A stretch of DNA of 64,000 nucleotides from Fratercula arctica (lineage: Eukaryota > Chordata > Aves > Charadriiformes > Alcidae): the NCBI GenBank assembly GCA_947846985.1, contig CANTUZ010000001.1:71317521-71381520 (forward strand). Direction: 5' to 3'. Below the pieces are notes generated by a model. It ran no database searches. It was given only the letters and a program-made list of their open reading frames with translations, and was not told the origin of the DNA. The position numbers were made by a program, and so were the translations under genes. Shown in pieces: positions 36,220 through 48,639 of this stretch; position 1 is the first letter of the stretch; every line of letters begins with the position of its first letter.

Positions 36220-37864
36220 GTAAGAGGCTTGCCTGGAGTGACTGTGAGTATTTCAGGACTATTTTTGCATAGATTCCATGTTGTCCTGGAAAACTTCCAG
36301 TTTCCTTTGCAGCATTGTGGTGTGCAGGCTGCTAGCGGTGTTACACGCCATTCTGAAGCTGTGCCCCTCTCACCTGCGCTGCATATGGTGTGCTGTGCTG
36401 TCCTTCCTGCGTTTTCAGAGGAGGAAACTGGGACTGACTGTGCAAGTGACTATAGTCACAGAGCCTGACTGTATACAAAGCTCACACAGCTGCAAGCCTT
36501 CACCTGTCTTTCTCTCTCTCGAGTTCACATATGTCACTGCTGCTTCTGTATGGAGTGGAGGAGGAGGGCTGGTAAAATGCCAGCCTCTACAGGCATGCCA
36601 GCCCAGCGCCCGGCTTGTAGGACTGATGAGTGTAAAAGAGCTGGTACCAGTCTGCACCATGTAGAAGACATGATTTCTGTAGATACAGACTCATTTCCTT
36701 TATGTATTGTTAACTGAGGAACAGTCTATCTAATGAACCTATATAACCAGGTCAGTTGCTGTAACATTTGATGCTAGCAGACAGTTCTGATTGTGTTTCA
36801 TACTAGACTGAATGTTATATTTTAGTCATTAAAGACAGAAGTACCCTTCTTCGTGTTTTGGACCAGTTTGATCCATGTGGTACATTTACAGCCACGTTAC
36901 AGCTTATGGGCAATGAGAGACTGGGATACTCCAGATAACATTGATGCTGGGGAAAATGGACAGAAGTATCAAAAGTCCACAGAAAATAAACTTAGGTACA
37001 GCAAGGATATTTAATCAACCAGAGCCAGCTTAGCTCATGCAGAGTATTTTAGGAATAAACAGGAAATACTAAAGTCCTCCTAGAACCTCTATGCTGACGA
37101 ATAGAGGCATTACTGTTGTCATTTCTTCCATTTCTGCCTCAACCACTCTAGGCTCTGGGCTGTTTCTGTGGCCAGTTTCAAATGGAGCTAGCCCAGCCAA
37201 CTATACATCAGTGCTGAGATGTGTTTGTTGTTCTGTAGAACTTAAAATGAAACTGGGTCTTCGTGTCCATGATTTCCTGTGCATGCACTTGATCCATCGC
37301 AGCCTGGAGCAGATACTGCCAGAACCATCATTTACACTTGGGGTAAATGATTTCAGGAGAGGGAGTTTCACCAGCCTTGCAATGAAGTCAGGGTCTGCTG
37401 CTGGCGCTGCTATTGCTTACGGAAGGAGTTCGACATATAATGGCTCAGAAATCCTTGTTTATTGCATAATGCTCCTAATGTGCATGTAGTGATGGTCTGG
37501 CAATATTTGAATGCCTGTTATGAGTTCTGATTCCCAAGATTTAGGAGAGATGCCTTAGAAGCTGGAAGAATTGCCATTCAGCAAACCCGACTTAGCTTTC
37601 AGGGCTTTGATTTCAGCATACAAGAGACATTTTCTTTAATAAATCGAAGGTAAATGTATATGGATAATTAAAAAGACATAACAGTAAGTAGATGTGTAGG
37701 ACAGAGAAGCTTTCCTGATTAAGAACAATGTTCAGTATAAGATAAGAAAAAAAGAGGTGAGCTGTATGTATACAGAGTACGATGGAATACAGATAAAGAA
37801 AGGAGACAACTCAAGTGAATCATTTGATTAAGCGTAGCGTTTCTCTCATTTCTGTTTACAACAG
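36220..37864 (+). other. Introns around the 41-base exon
   Basis: Apart from the exon at 36839-36879 nothing coding is supported. A long open frame (37091-37489) has no in-phase splice connections and is treated as chance. Confidence 0.5.
36839..36879 (+). CDS. VWA3B: VWA3B 41-base exon
   Basis: Acceptor TAAAGACAG, donor CATGTG/GTACAT. The open frame reads STLLRVLDQFDPC. It takes one base from the upstream side (phase 2 end of 36219) and leaves in phase 1, matching the two-base start of 37865. It is supported mainly by this double phase match. The acceptor is purine-rich and weak. Confidence 0.45.
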
Positions 37865-38083
37865 ATTGCTTTGATTCAAAGCACAGACTAGATCCTGAAG
37901 ATTCCCATGAGGCACAGAAGAAGAAACCAAAAGAGAAGGAAAGGAGACTGGCAGTCAGTCAGTGGGACATGGATGTACAATCCCTCGTTTCATCTTCTAA
38001 ATGGCTTCAGCTTCACGGGCTCAAAAGAAACAAATTGTCCCTATCCCAGATTTTGTCACAGACTGGATTCCGGCACAGGAAAG
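37865..38083 (+). CDS. VWA3B: VWA3B exon with first KWLQ/GLK motif
   Basis: 219 bases, acceptor TTTACAACAG, donor AAAG/GTATATG. A charged linker (SHEAQKKKPKEKERR) leads into SSKWLQLHGLKRNKLSLSQI and then SQTGFRHRK. The same motif recurs before the second VWA domain (exon 60361). The first in-frame ATG of the visible exons is here (37969-37971, MDVQSL), a possible start. The exon leaves in phase 1, and the join to 39957 makes K-D-Y-V. Confidence 0.85.
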
Positions 38084-38115
38084 GTATATGACAAATCAAT
38101 AACAGAACAATAACA

Positions 38116-38138
38116 CCGCCCCCCCCCCCCGCCCCCCC
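38116..38138. repeat. Poly-C tract near splice donor
   Basis: Two C runs (12 and 7) separated by single G bases, beginning 33 bases after a VWA3B donor. On the other strand this is a G-run that could form a quadruplex. The length is likely variable or assembly-sensitive. Confidence 0.9.
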
Positions 38139-39474
38139 AGCTTTGAATAGTCTGTAGGGTCATGCTCGTTTTGCACCCCAGTGTACACAGAGGAGATTTT
38201 CATGTCTTTAATCTTCTGATAATGGCAGAAAGGGAAGCTGTATCCATAGTTGCTGACATTGCCAGTTCAGAGAACTGAGGAACTCCATCTCCTTTTGATC
38301 TGAGAAGGGCTTAGGATCTGAGAAGGGCTTTCCTTACTCAACTGTATTGTTGCTTTACCCTAGGCTCCAGTTCAAGTCCTCTCAAATTTAGCTATAGCTG
38401 GGAAACAACTTGTGCTGCTGAGGCTGTTAGTCTTTTTCCTGCAAATAACACACTGTAAGATCTCTGTGCATTTTTAGATGGCACATATCATGTATGCCAT
38501 GCCATAATCTGTGATCTACTAGTTGATCATCAGGGCTAGACAACCTGCTTGGGAATGGTATATTATTTCCAGGGATCCAGCTCTAAGGAAGCAGTTAAAT
38601 TTGATTAGAATTCAGGCTGCTTTTTGTGCAAAGTCAGACTATAGAAAAATGTTCTTTTGCAGCTATCTGACAGCTGGAGGGAAAGAGTTTGCTAATAATT
38701 ATTAATCACTGCCATAATAGTGCTTTGCAGAGCATGGTAAGATATTATTTTCTTTGAAGAGTTTGCTGAAGAGCCTGAGAAGTAGGAATTGTAATGTATT
38801 GCAGTTGTTCTAGGTTGCATAATTTAAGATTTTGGCTAGCTTGTGTCCATAGGTCATTCAAAGATCAACAGTGCAGATCCTGAAATCCTGTATGCTGTAG
38901 ATGAAGAAGCTGTTAAGCAGGGTTAATGTTGTCACAGCGTAATTTTAGGAGCAGTATGTACTAGCTTAGCAGGGCAGCATGCTGTACAGAATAGCTGCTT
39001 TGTGACGTTAAATATTCCCACCCCTAATGTTTTCCTATCAGTGGAGATCCTGTAGAAGATTTCTAGCTACTGAAAGAGCAGAGTGCAACCTTTTCCTTAG
39101 TTGCACCCACTTCTGCACCCATTTAGTTGTGTAAGAGAACAGCATTATCTGTACCAGATTTTGTATTTTGTTTGACGGACAAATATTTGCAAGTCCTGTC
39201 GTGAGGTAAATGGATAATACAGAAGTTTAATTGCCTAAACCTTTCCTTTAATAAAAGTCCCATGTAGCTTTTTGGCCTAGAAGTAATTAAATGTGGGGGT
39301 TTTCCCCCACTTCTGACTAAACTGGCAGGGAGCAGCAAGAGCAGGGCTGCCGGGAGCCGGGAGCCAAAGGGGACCGCAGCCCAGGCAGTGCCTTCACCGA
39401 CCAGGATGCAGTCCTGCAGCATCCGAGCACCACAAGCAGCGCAGCGTGCTGTTAACAGTGTCCACAGACAGTCC

Positions 39475-39726
39475 CAGACAAGGTGAGGCGATGAACCATG
39501 TCTAGGGTCCAGCCAGGAGCAGCGGGAGATGGAGCCAGAGACAAGGCTGGAGACGTGGCCACAACATAGGTCTAAGAGCCACATCTAGGAAACTGAACTG
39601 GAGACAAGGCTATAATATAGGGCTGAGAGGTCTATCCAGGAGAGAGGTCCACTAGCAGAACTTGAGACGGGTACACCTACAACACAGCTAAAGCAAAGGC
39701 TGGGTGCCCAGGTCTAACCACCCTCG
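39475..39726. repeat. Degenerate minisatellite, 63-base period, about four copies
   Basis: The motif (C/G)AGACAAGG(C/T) recurs at 39475, 39538 and 39601, and a diverged form GAGACGGGTA at 39664, each exactly 63 bases apart. Further shared words, such as ACATAGGTCTAAGAG versus ATAGGGCTGAGAGGTCT, occur inside the units. It lies in a GC-rich island in the intron, about 230 bases upstream of exon 39957. Confidence 0.75.
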
Positions 39727-39956
39727 GGGTGGAAACCCCAGGTGAGGCTGATCAGGCCTCAATCAAGGCCTGTGGATGCTCTCAGGGCCCCAACTTAAAC
39801 ATAGCCAGAAAAAGATGTAAAACAAAACCAGAATTTCTTAATGTCAGGAGTTCAATACAGATGCACATATGGATGTTATGCACATCAACCCGAAAAATAT
39901 CTGTTTGAAGTAGTCCTTATGATGAGCAACTTGATCTTTTGTAACCTTTACTGTAG

Positions 39957-40051
39957 ATTATGTGACCACTTTGGGGAAACTTGTGGCTTCTCGGTATGCA
40001 GATGGTCTGTTTCCTCAATACAAGACAGCACAAGATGGCAGCGTGTATAAT
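39957..40051 (+). CDS. VWA3B: VWA3B exon, linker of first repeat
   Basis: 95 bases, acceptor CTTTACTGTAG, consensus donor AAT/GTAAGTA. It encodes DYVTTLGKLVASRYADGLFP (the first residue is split) and then QYKTAQDGSVYN. The block is highly characteristic of VWA3B. It ends in phase 0 and joins LTAKKEL in the next exon. DGSV aligns with KDGSVV of the second half of the protein. Confidence 0.93.
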
Positions 40052-42290
40052 GTAAGTATCACTGACTTGTGGTAACTTCCCTGTGCACTTAGAATTTATT
40101 ATCACTGTAGCAGAATGATGTGATGTCTCCCAATGGCATGAAATACTTACGTTCTTTGTGTGAGAACTTTATCTCTTGATCTTTTCTTTTTCTGTTTTGA
40201 CAAACTGTTAGTAACAACAGTCAGCGGTAGAGAAGCTAGATATCTTTTCCTTTTTTTTCCTGCCTTGGTGCAGCATTGCAGTAAATCTTTCCAGACAAGA
40301 CCGTAGTTTCTAAGCAACATTTACCCTGTCTTGAAAGAGGGAACACTTAAAAAGAAGATGCTCAGCTGAGTTAAAAAAAATAAAATCGTAGTCAATAAAA
40401 CAAATGGGGATGCTGAAATAAGAAGACATAATGCGCTGTCATTCCCAATGCAAAGTACTGCTTTTCTTAGTGCCAGTGGGTCACACAAAAGGCTCAGCCT
40501 ACTCTATAGAGACAGCTAGCTGGATCTCTGCCCAGGCTCGTGTTCTAAGGAATGTCTTAGCAACAGCTGCTGGCGGCCCCATTGTTAAGAGGATGGATTC
40601 TGATTGAAGAGATACACATGTGAGCGAGGACGGGAGGGAGTTAATTCATAAAGGATTTTACAAAAGCAAATGGGTTGTCATTTTTTCTGATAACCAGAGT
40701 CACTTATGAGGCACACGGCTTAAAAATGGGAAAGGAACCATTTCAGGGGGCCTTTTCCCCTCATTTTTTCACCCCATTAATTCCATATGAAATATCTGCA
40801 TAATATCTTTTAATCTTAGGACATGTTGGGAGCAGTAGGAAACACATGTCTGGTAGCATTAAGGCAGCAATGGTACTATTCAAGATCTGATAAGATCTTG
40901 TTTAGGATATAGTATACAATACTATGTACAGTTACCACAGGCTGAGATAAAGCCATTCAAACCAGAACAGGTAGTGGGAAGAGCTACTAGGTTGAACTTC
41001 AATGGAGTGTTGATCTTATAAGAGGGCTTGGTTGACGTTTATGTATGTAAGTAAGACTGAAGAAGGCTGACAAAGGGTAGCATTATTGCTCTTGAATGCC
41101 TACAGAAAGGCAAATTACAGGGATAGGGAAAACCTAAAGTTTTCTATGCTAAAAGGCATGCTAGTCTAAGAATAAGTGGGTATGAACTGCCATGAATAAA
41201 TTTAGGCTGGACAGTCAGAAGTTTTCAAGCCCTCAGAGAAATGGGAATCTGGACTGGGCAACTACAAGTGAAGGCGTGGTGCAAGAAAACTGCTCTATTT
41301 TAAGATCGAGTTTGGTCGGTGTAGTGCAATAAGCTTCTTTGTATGAGTCTGGCCGTCATAGGGGGAAACTGGATTTTCTAAGTCCTCCTTCGAAGGCCTA
41401 CATTCTTTTGGCAGACAGCCTGAGACTGTATCTGGGAGGCACATTACAGGGCCCTAGCTGACATTAAAGAACAGAGAAAAATATGAATGAGACGAATAAG
41501 TGTGCAGACTGACACGCAAAATATTTTCTCCCTGACGAATGTTCTTTTTTAAAAACATTTGTATCTCCAAGGTTTTGTACTTAGTCCTGAAAAGGTAGTT
41601 GGAAGTAGAAGGCAGCCAGTAAATCAGCTTACATGAGTCAGAGATACTGGGGCAATGTCTTTACTGCAACCTGCAGTGAATTTTTAAACCCACAAATTAT
41701 TTTGCATGGTGAACATGTATACATATATTCATAGGGAGGGTCGGCTGTTTTTAATTTTAATAGTGAATCTAGGTTTTTCTTATTTGACTGATATAGTATG
41801 GGACATTTTAGTTGTTGATTGCAGCTGCCTGAACTAAATCTGCCTAAGCACCTACCCACAAATAGTTAAGCTGCAATGCTGGGCATTGTTAGTGAAATAA
41901 TAGTACAAACAGGAAACATTTTACATTTTCCTTTCAAATGCTAAAGACAAGTTGGAGATTGAAGTGTCCCAGAACCAAAACGTATGCTGCCAATTGCTCC
42001 AGTCTTGAGACAGACAAGTCAGACAGCCCACTGGCACTGTCCCATGCTTGTACAAAAAGATTATGAAAAGCAATTAGGGCAAAATGTGGTGTCTTTTCTA
42101 CTATCGCTTAGATGCATTTGTCAAGTATTTGCTCTTGAAATAGTGAAGAAAAATGGGTTGTTTTCACTGCTACCTTGGCTGGCATATCTGGCACTTGCAA
42201 ACCAGCTATTGCAGCTGTGCTGAGCTTGGGGCTGCATTTGTGTTATTTGTTTTGATGTTCAATTTTTTTCTCTCCCTTATTTACATAAAG
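40052..42290 (+). other. VWA3B intron
   Basis: About 2.2 kb, AT-moderate, with no repeats or coding sequence of note. Confidence 0.7.
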
Positions 42291-42541
42291 CTGACAGCCA
42301 AAAAAGAACTGATTCTTCATTTTGTGGATTGTCTAATGGGAGCTATTGAACTATATAAGCAGCGAATGGAATGGTTAACCAGTGAGAGCCGGCAGATATT
42401 TGGAGTGATTCAAGAACAGTGCATTGTCATTGTTTTGGATTTTGGCGCTGTGGCTCCAACTGAATTTGATCTATGTCGGGATGCACTTTCTATGGTACTT
42501 GTGGAACAGGTGACCCAAATTGCTAAATTCAACCTCATTCG
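42291..42541 (+). CDS. VWA3B: VWA3B exon, start of first (degenerate) VWA domain
   Basis: 251 bases, acceptor TTTACATAAAG, donor TTCG/GTAAGCA. It encodes a helix (KKELILHFVDCLMGAIELYK), then QRMEWLTSESRQIFG, then the first beta strand CIVIVLDFGAVAP and the following helix. In active VWA domains the strand ends in DxSxS, which coordinates a metal ion. Here the aligned residues are DFGAV, so the serines are missing and the site cannot be a normal MIDAS. It ends in phase 2 (CG, completed by G to give Arg). Confidence 0.95.
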
Positions 42542-44514
42542 GTAAGCAGAAAGAATCATGGAATTGTAGAATCATAGAACGGTTTGAGTTGGAAGAGACC
42601 TTTAAAGGTCATCTAGTCCAACCCCCCTGCAATGAACAGGGACAACTTCAATTAGATCAGGTTGCTCAGAGCCATGTCCAGCCTGACTTTGAATGTTTCC
42701 AGGGATGGGGCTACAAGCCCTACTAAAAAGTCTGTCTCCATCTTTTTTATAAGCCCCCTTTAAGTATTGAAGGGCTGCAATAAGGTCTCCCCAGAGCCTT
42801 CTCTGCTCCAGGCTAAACAAAGAAGTCCACGTCTGCCTGTTGCTGGAGAATAAAAAGGAGTTTCATATCATATAGACATGTGTTCGGATAATATGCTTTC
42901 AGTAGTGGAAATTGTCATGATTCATGTCACGGTGGTATCTACAGATTTTCCACCAAGTTTCACCCACAGTCATGCTGACCTCGCTACTTCCATTTAACAG
43001 AAGACCATTGTTCCCTGAAGAACAGGTAAAGACTTAACAGAACCCAAATACTGATACATGCTTCCTACAAATGTAGCACAGAAAAACAGAAAGATAAGGG
43101 GGACTTCGCAGTAGCAGTAATGCTCTTCAGGCATCTAAGTATTGCAGAGTGAAACAGTGAGGTCCCATCTGACTGCCTAGGCATTCTTGTCTCTTTAGGC
43201 ATTACAGGTGTCTGCCTTACAGCTAAGTGTACACTCCCCCAAGTGCCATAAGCACAGGCATAGTCACTTGTATTTCTATAGATTTCCATGGTCACACAAA
43301 TCACTGGCAGAGCTAGGAAACAATACTAGATTTCCGTAACAAAAGACAATTGCTTGTTCCCTAACATGAGTAAATGATTTTGGGTTTAGTTACAAACAGA
43401 AGAAGAGAAGCAGCTATTCAAATTTATCTGTCTCTGCACAAATTCTCATATATGCATAAAGGTTTTAACATATAAGCTTGGTCTTGGATAGATAAGTGGA
43501 ATTTTGTGACTATGAAAAAAAGGATGCAGAAATTAGAGGTCATATAATTTTAAAATTGGTTCCAGAATGATAACTTGCACCTACACTGTGGTTCTTAAAG
43601 TTGTTTTACCCAAGCTTTGTCCTACAGATTTGATTCTGGTGCCCTGTCTTAATTCTCTAGCTTGTGATACAATTGAGATTTCAAAAGCAGAAGATAACTT
43701 CCACAGCTTTTGAGAAACACATAAAACATTTCCTTTAAAAATGATCTGCAAAGCCAAATCAAAGTTGAGACACAATAATTGTGTTCATTGATTTGTTTGT
43801 TTGTGCAGGAGGGAGATAAAGGACAATATAGCATACAAATTATTACCTTAAAAGAATCTTGGAAAACATATTTGTCTCCTAGATTTGCAGGAAAATCTTC
43901 AAAATGGTGCTTGATGGAATGTCACAGATGACTGAACCAGTTATTCTTTTTTATTTGCTTTCTGTCTTCTTTATGTACTTTGTACTTCTGTACTGCCATT
44001 AAGACTAAGGCCTTTGGTCAATTAAAATATCAAAAAGCTTAGCATCATGAATTTTATTCTGATGGGTAGATAAAGATCAGCCCTACTATAAAAAAAGTGT
44101 GTCAGTTAAAATGGTCTGACACAAAGGTCATGCAAAAAGTTATGGAAAGAGAGACGTGGAAGCCAGATTTTTTTTCATATACATATTTAAAACTTGATTG
44201 TGTTTTTATGTTAATTGGAGACATGAATTGGGAACTGTTTTTAAAGTACTTTAGCTCTCTTGACCCTACTTTGGAAACAGTTGTCTCAAAAAAAAAATTC
44301 TTATTAAAATTACAGTATTTTTCTGAGGGTTTTATTTTCCTAATGGTTTTGTTTTTCCTCTACTTCTTTTATTGCAACTCTAGATTTAGTATCTGTGGTT
44401 TATTGTAATTATTACTTAAGAATATAAACAATAGTAACAATAGCAGAGCTCCACTCTTTTACTCTGCCAGGATTATTCTCACTACTTCTGATTTATAGTT
44501 AATGTCATTTTCAG
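42542..44514 (+). other. VWA3B intron containing a CR1 copy
   Basis: Apart from the CR1 fragment at 42550-42830 nothing is recognised. The rest is AT-rich intronic sequence. Confidence 0.7.
42550..42830 (-). mobile_element. CR1 3'-end fragment in intron
   Basis: Minus orientation. Its 3' repeats (AATCATGGAATTGTAGAATC) start about 10 bases after the exon donor at 42541/42542, and CR1 3' UTR and tail-of-ORF2 sequence follows for about 250 bases. Insertion so close to a donor without destroying it is notable. Confidence 0.93.
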
Positions 44515-44674
44515 GGCTGCTCAGGATCTTATGAAGTGGCAACAGAAATCTGCTCCTGTGTCTGAGCATACCGTAGAGTCTGCTGTTACGTGGCTCTGGA
44601 AGCTGGACCATATGACAGCTGCCAGCCATACCAGTTCTGCTGAAGCCCTGCTGGAAGCCATGAGTGATGAGGCG
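44515..44674 (+). CDS. VWA3B: VWA3B exon, middle of first VWA domain
   Basis: 160 bases, acceptor GTCATTTTCAG, donor GCG/GTAAGCT. After completing a split Arg codon it encodes AAQDLMKWQQKSAPVSEHTV, then ESAVTWLWKLDHMTAASHTS and SAEALLEAMSDEA. The last part corresponds to the helix that carries the second metal-contact position in VWA domains. It ends in phase 0. Confidence 0.94.
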
Positions 44675-47600
44675 GTAAGCTCATACATCTTTTCAAAGCC
44701 TCAAGTAAATCCAAGAATATTCAGTGCCAGACTGGCTACTGTGATTTGCCCTGATGAATATTGCAAAGATAAATATTAATGACAGCATTCGGAAAGATTT
44801 TTTTCCCCAAGCATAGCTGCATACTATGTTTACTGATGGCCTGTTTATGTAAATGTACTGCATTTTGAATGCAGAAACTTGTTTATTTTCTTTTTTAGAG
44901 TACACAGAATAAATTACATATTCAGTCATTAAGGGAAAGAGGAAACATCTTCCCTTCCACTTTCTTTGCCATATACGTTTTTCAGGGCTTCCAGTTTATG
45001 AGAAAACTGCTAGTATCAACATTACTGAAGACAGGGAAACTGTTTTTATTTTATTATGTATCCAAAGTGCTCATGAAAAATTATATTTAAAATCCAAAAT
45101 ATTAAGTACAAATATTTATTTAAGCATTAACTCATGATAGGGATATGCAAATCCTTTTTTCATCAGCCAGGTTATGGCTAGAGTATTTTCCAGGACAAAA
45201 AGACAAAGCATGCACTGGTCTTGCTGCAATTAAATTCTGTCTGGTTCTAAAAGTACCATATTACTTTATTTATTATAGCAGACTCACAAGACATAAAACA
45301 TATATGCCATCATTTCAGCTAGTCACTTAAAACTTGTGTTGTTAAAGAGACATTTCATGAAATCTGCTTACAATGTACATTGTTTCAGTTCCCTAGCACC
45401 CAAATTTAATGTAAAACTGGGCCTACTGTGTGTGGACTAGAATAATTGGTTTTCACTGCCATTAAGATCCATCCCTGTGCACTGTTACAATCCTAACTCC
45501 TTTGTAAGTTTCTGAGCCATTGTTTGAAGGAGAAGGTAAATTTGGCTTGACTTTCCTTCTGGTTCCCTGTGCTGGTGGATTCTCATCCACATGAACCTTG
45601 ATGTTTGGAAAGTGATATTAAAAAGGAACTGGGTGAGGAACAAATTGTGCAACAGTGAGATTTTTTATGACTGCCTTTATAAATGCCTCCTTCATAATTT
45701 TTATTAACATTTTCAATTTGCAGTATATTACTGATTTCCTGGTGGGAAACAAAAAAGATTGTCTTTAGATTTCAGTATTGTCTGGATAAAACAAAAGGCT
45801 TGTTGGGCCTGGTGGGTCTGTATATGAATAAAGAGAAATTAAAATCCATCCAACAGTGAGACATCTATAATTTCTTTCTGCGCATTGGTGAGCTAATGGG
45901 TAATCTGGGGAGTTAGTTGTGGCAGTGTTCAACATAAACCAAACTTCAATTACTCCTAAATACAGTCTAGTTAAAGGTGTCCCTGCCCGTTGCAAGGGAG
46001 GTTGGACTAGATGACCTTTCAAAGGTCCCTTCCAACCCAAACTGTTTTATGATTCTATGATTCATTGTCATTCATAAGTGACAGTTCACTTGAGTGCAAG
46101 CTTCGCTGTACTGCAAGCTGGGGGAGACCCCATTCAGTCCTAAGCAAAAGCTGCATAGTCACTGAACAGTCATAAATGACTCATTCCTCAGAACTGGCTT
46201 CATCGACAGAAGTTGCTCCAAAACAATAGCTCTTTTTTCTCTAGACTCGGGTCTTCCTGTCATTCCTTTAGCTGAGCTTTTCTTCCCATGTGTGGTGACT
46301 CCCTAGATTTCCTTTCCTCATGACCTGTCAATCCCAAGCTCAAGTTGTCTCTGCTGTAAGGTTGCAATCCTTTGAGTTCTACCTGCCACAAATGCATCCT
46401 TGGCGTTTAACTTGCGGTTCTGTACAGGTGGCACTCTGCAAGGTGTGGGTCACCCATGCAAAACACACCGCCCCACCAACATAAAGACTATGAGGAGCTG
46501 TTCATGTTTTTCTCCTTCCTGTTCTTGTATGAAGTTTGTCTGCTTGTTCAGATGGCTGCATAAATTATAGTTTTCAAAATATGGAGGACTAAATGGAAAG
46601 GTTTTAACCTTTCCCCACTAATCTGTAGGGAACATTTCCTTTGTGGCATGATATTGCTGGCTTTGTAGTTAAGTAGAGTGAGTTGTTCTGTGGGTAGCAA
46701 TTTTGTTTATTTTCTTGTGAGGAGTTGACTCTGCATCAGCTATGTCCAAGAAATGTCAGCATTTTAAAAGTTGCAGAGGCAGGCAGTAAATCCTTTGGAG
46801 GAAGCGTGAAAATTGATATCCTTATTGAATATCAAGTTTATGAATTATTGGCAGTCTTAGGAGGGAGGAGGAGAAGATGTGAGTCTGAAGGAACACAGGG
46901 AAAAGTAGTTGTGCGATATGCATGCATTCCCCCAGTTCAGGAGCTTCTTCAGCAAAAGGAATAGGAACAAGGTATTATCAAAGGACTGGGTCTCAGCTGG
47001 GCAAGCTGTGTGCATGCTCAGGTAGCTTTTTAGCTGGATGAAAGAGAGAGGGAACCTTGTAAAACTGAACCAAAGCACAGACAGATGCAAGAGTTATGTT
47101 TCTGTGCACCTTTTTCTAACGCTAATAAGTATTTTGTTAATCTTGCACTTTAATGAAACACATTCATTTTTCTCTTTAACCTTAGTATTTGTCTAGAATT
47201 AACAGTGGTGCCAGGATACCTGGCTGACCACAGACCTGCTTGCTCTCAAGCAAGTGTGGTCTGTAACTATGGCCCTTGCCTCCCACATACCATGTCTCGA
47301 CCCCTCTACAAGATCCAAGGGAAGCCTGAGGTGGCTAGGTGCTCCTTCCTTAATTTGCCTGGTCTAGCCTGACATTGAGTTGCTGCTTGGGAGAGATGTC
47401 TTCCAGTGCTGAGGACTGGCACAAGTATTTATGGCAAAAGGTAGAGGAGGGAGACAGCTTGAAATCCAGAAGTCCATGTCAGTGTATCAACACGCTTATG
47501 ATGTGGGACAGTACAGAGATCCTACAGACCGGAAGCTTCGAGTACAAACTGGACAAAAGATGTTCATCTTCTGATTTCAGCTCAGGAGCTGAAATATAAA

Positions 47601-48639
47601 TCAGTATCAACAGCAGTTAGTGGAAATGCATGAACACACTTACAGGTGATACTGAATTTGCGTTACTACTGCATGAAATCATGTGGGTGCAGAAACATTT
47701 CCTCAGTGCCATCCCAGACTCTTCTTTGTCTTCTTTCTTGTGGTGCATGTCCTGGGATTCCTAGTCATACTTGAGTGTAGTTTTTCAGTTTAAAACCTAT
47801 TTATCAGATATTTATCAGTTGGTGTGTACCATACCATAGGACTGATGAGATAGCTGTTCATGAGATACCTGTTAGATATGGAATATGAGACAGCTGTTCT
47901 TACATTTGTTTTTAATGATGGCAAAAATTCAAGAATCATACTCACCATAAGGATTGTTAGTAGGGATAAGCACAGGTAACATCAAATCCCTGATAATGCA
48001 ATACTCAAGCAATAACTAAAGGACATTTCTTCAGCTTCTCTCTCTTCTTGCAATAACATTTTCAGAATATAAGTGTGTGTGGTCATAATAAACCTGCCAA
48101 GCTCTCTCTGCCTTGGGAAGTATAAAAATGCAAATTATCTGTAGATACCATCAGTAGCATTCAAAGAATGATACATCTTTCTTACTCTCAAATTACATAC
48201 TGCCAGTAAAAGTATGTCTGGTATATAAGTTCCTACTGATTTTCAGCCCTGGCAAGGTACCAACATAGCATCTCTCTCCATAAAAGTGGAATGTGGCACA
48301 GAGCCTTGTCCTGACTATTAATACAGTTGTCCTTCCTTACACCTCACTTTGGTTTCAGTTAATTTCTGCGGAAAGGGGCTTGCACTGGACAGAATCAGAC
48401 TCGTGGGCTGTGGGCCAGGTTCTCTTCTCACTTCAGGAAATTTTGTGTGGACTTCATTTGAATTACTAGTGTAAATGAGGGGGAGAACCAAAGATCTGAA
48501 AATCTTACAGCCCAAATAATGCATTGGTTCTACCAAATTTTCCTACCAGTACTCAGCATAGGACAGTGCTTGAATAAGTACCAGGCATCTATGTAAAACA
48601 ATGTCTTCTAATTACCATTTTTTTTCTATTTAATGACAG
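44675..48639 (+). other. VWA3B intron (about 4 kb)
   Basis: Contains a plus-oriented CR1 3' end at 45971-46063. No other repeat, RNA gene or coding sequence is recognised. Confidence 0.65.
45971..46063 (+). mobile_element. CR1 3'-end fragment in intron, plus orientation
   Basis: The end of the CR1 3' UTR (GAGGTTGGACTAGATGACC, then GGTCCCTTCCAACCC), closed by ATGATTCTATGATTC octamers at the right, so it has the opposite orientation to the other copies in the window. Confidence 0.93.

Larger units (their letters stand above)
38084..39956 (+). other. VWA3B intron with C-rich tract and minisatellite
   Basis: Holds a C-rich tract just after the donor (38116-38138), an 18-base tandem duplication (38297-38330) and a GC-rich segment (39290-39790) containing a four-copy 63-base repeat. 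No coding sequence. Confidence 0.7.

Noticed and set aside
37091..37489. 132-codon open frame on the plus strand between VWA3B exons
   Set aside because: Its best acceptor/donor pair does not match the phases of neighbouring exons, and it has no family motif; the neighbouring exons already join in frame.
39123..39584. 153-codon minus-strand open frame
   Set aside because: It overlaps the GC-rich minisatellite island, where stops are rare by composition; no splice context or motif.
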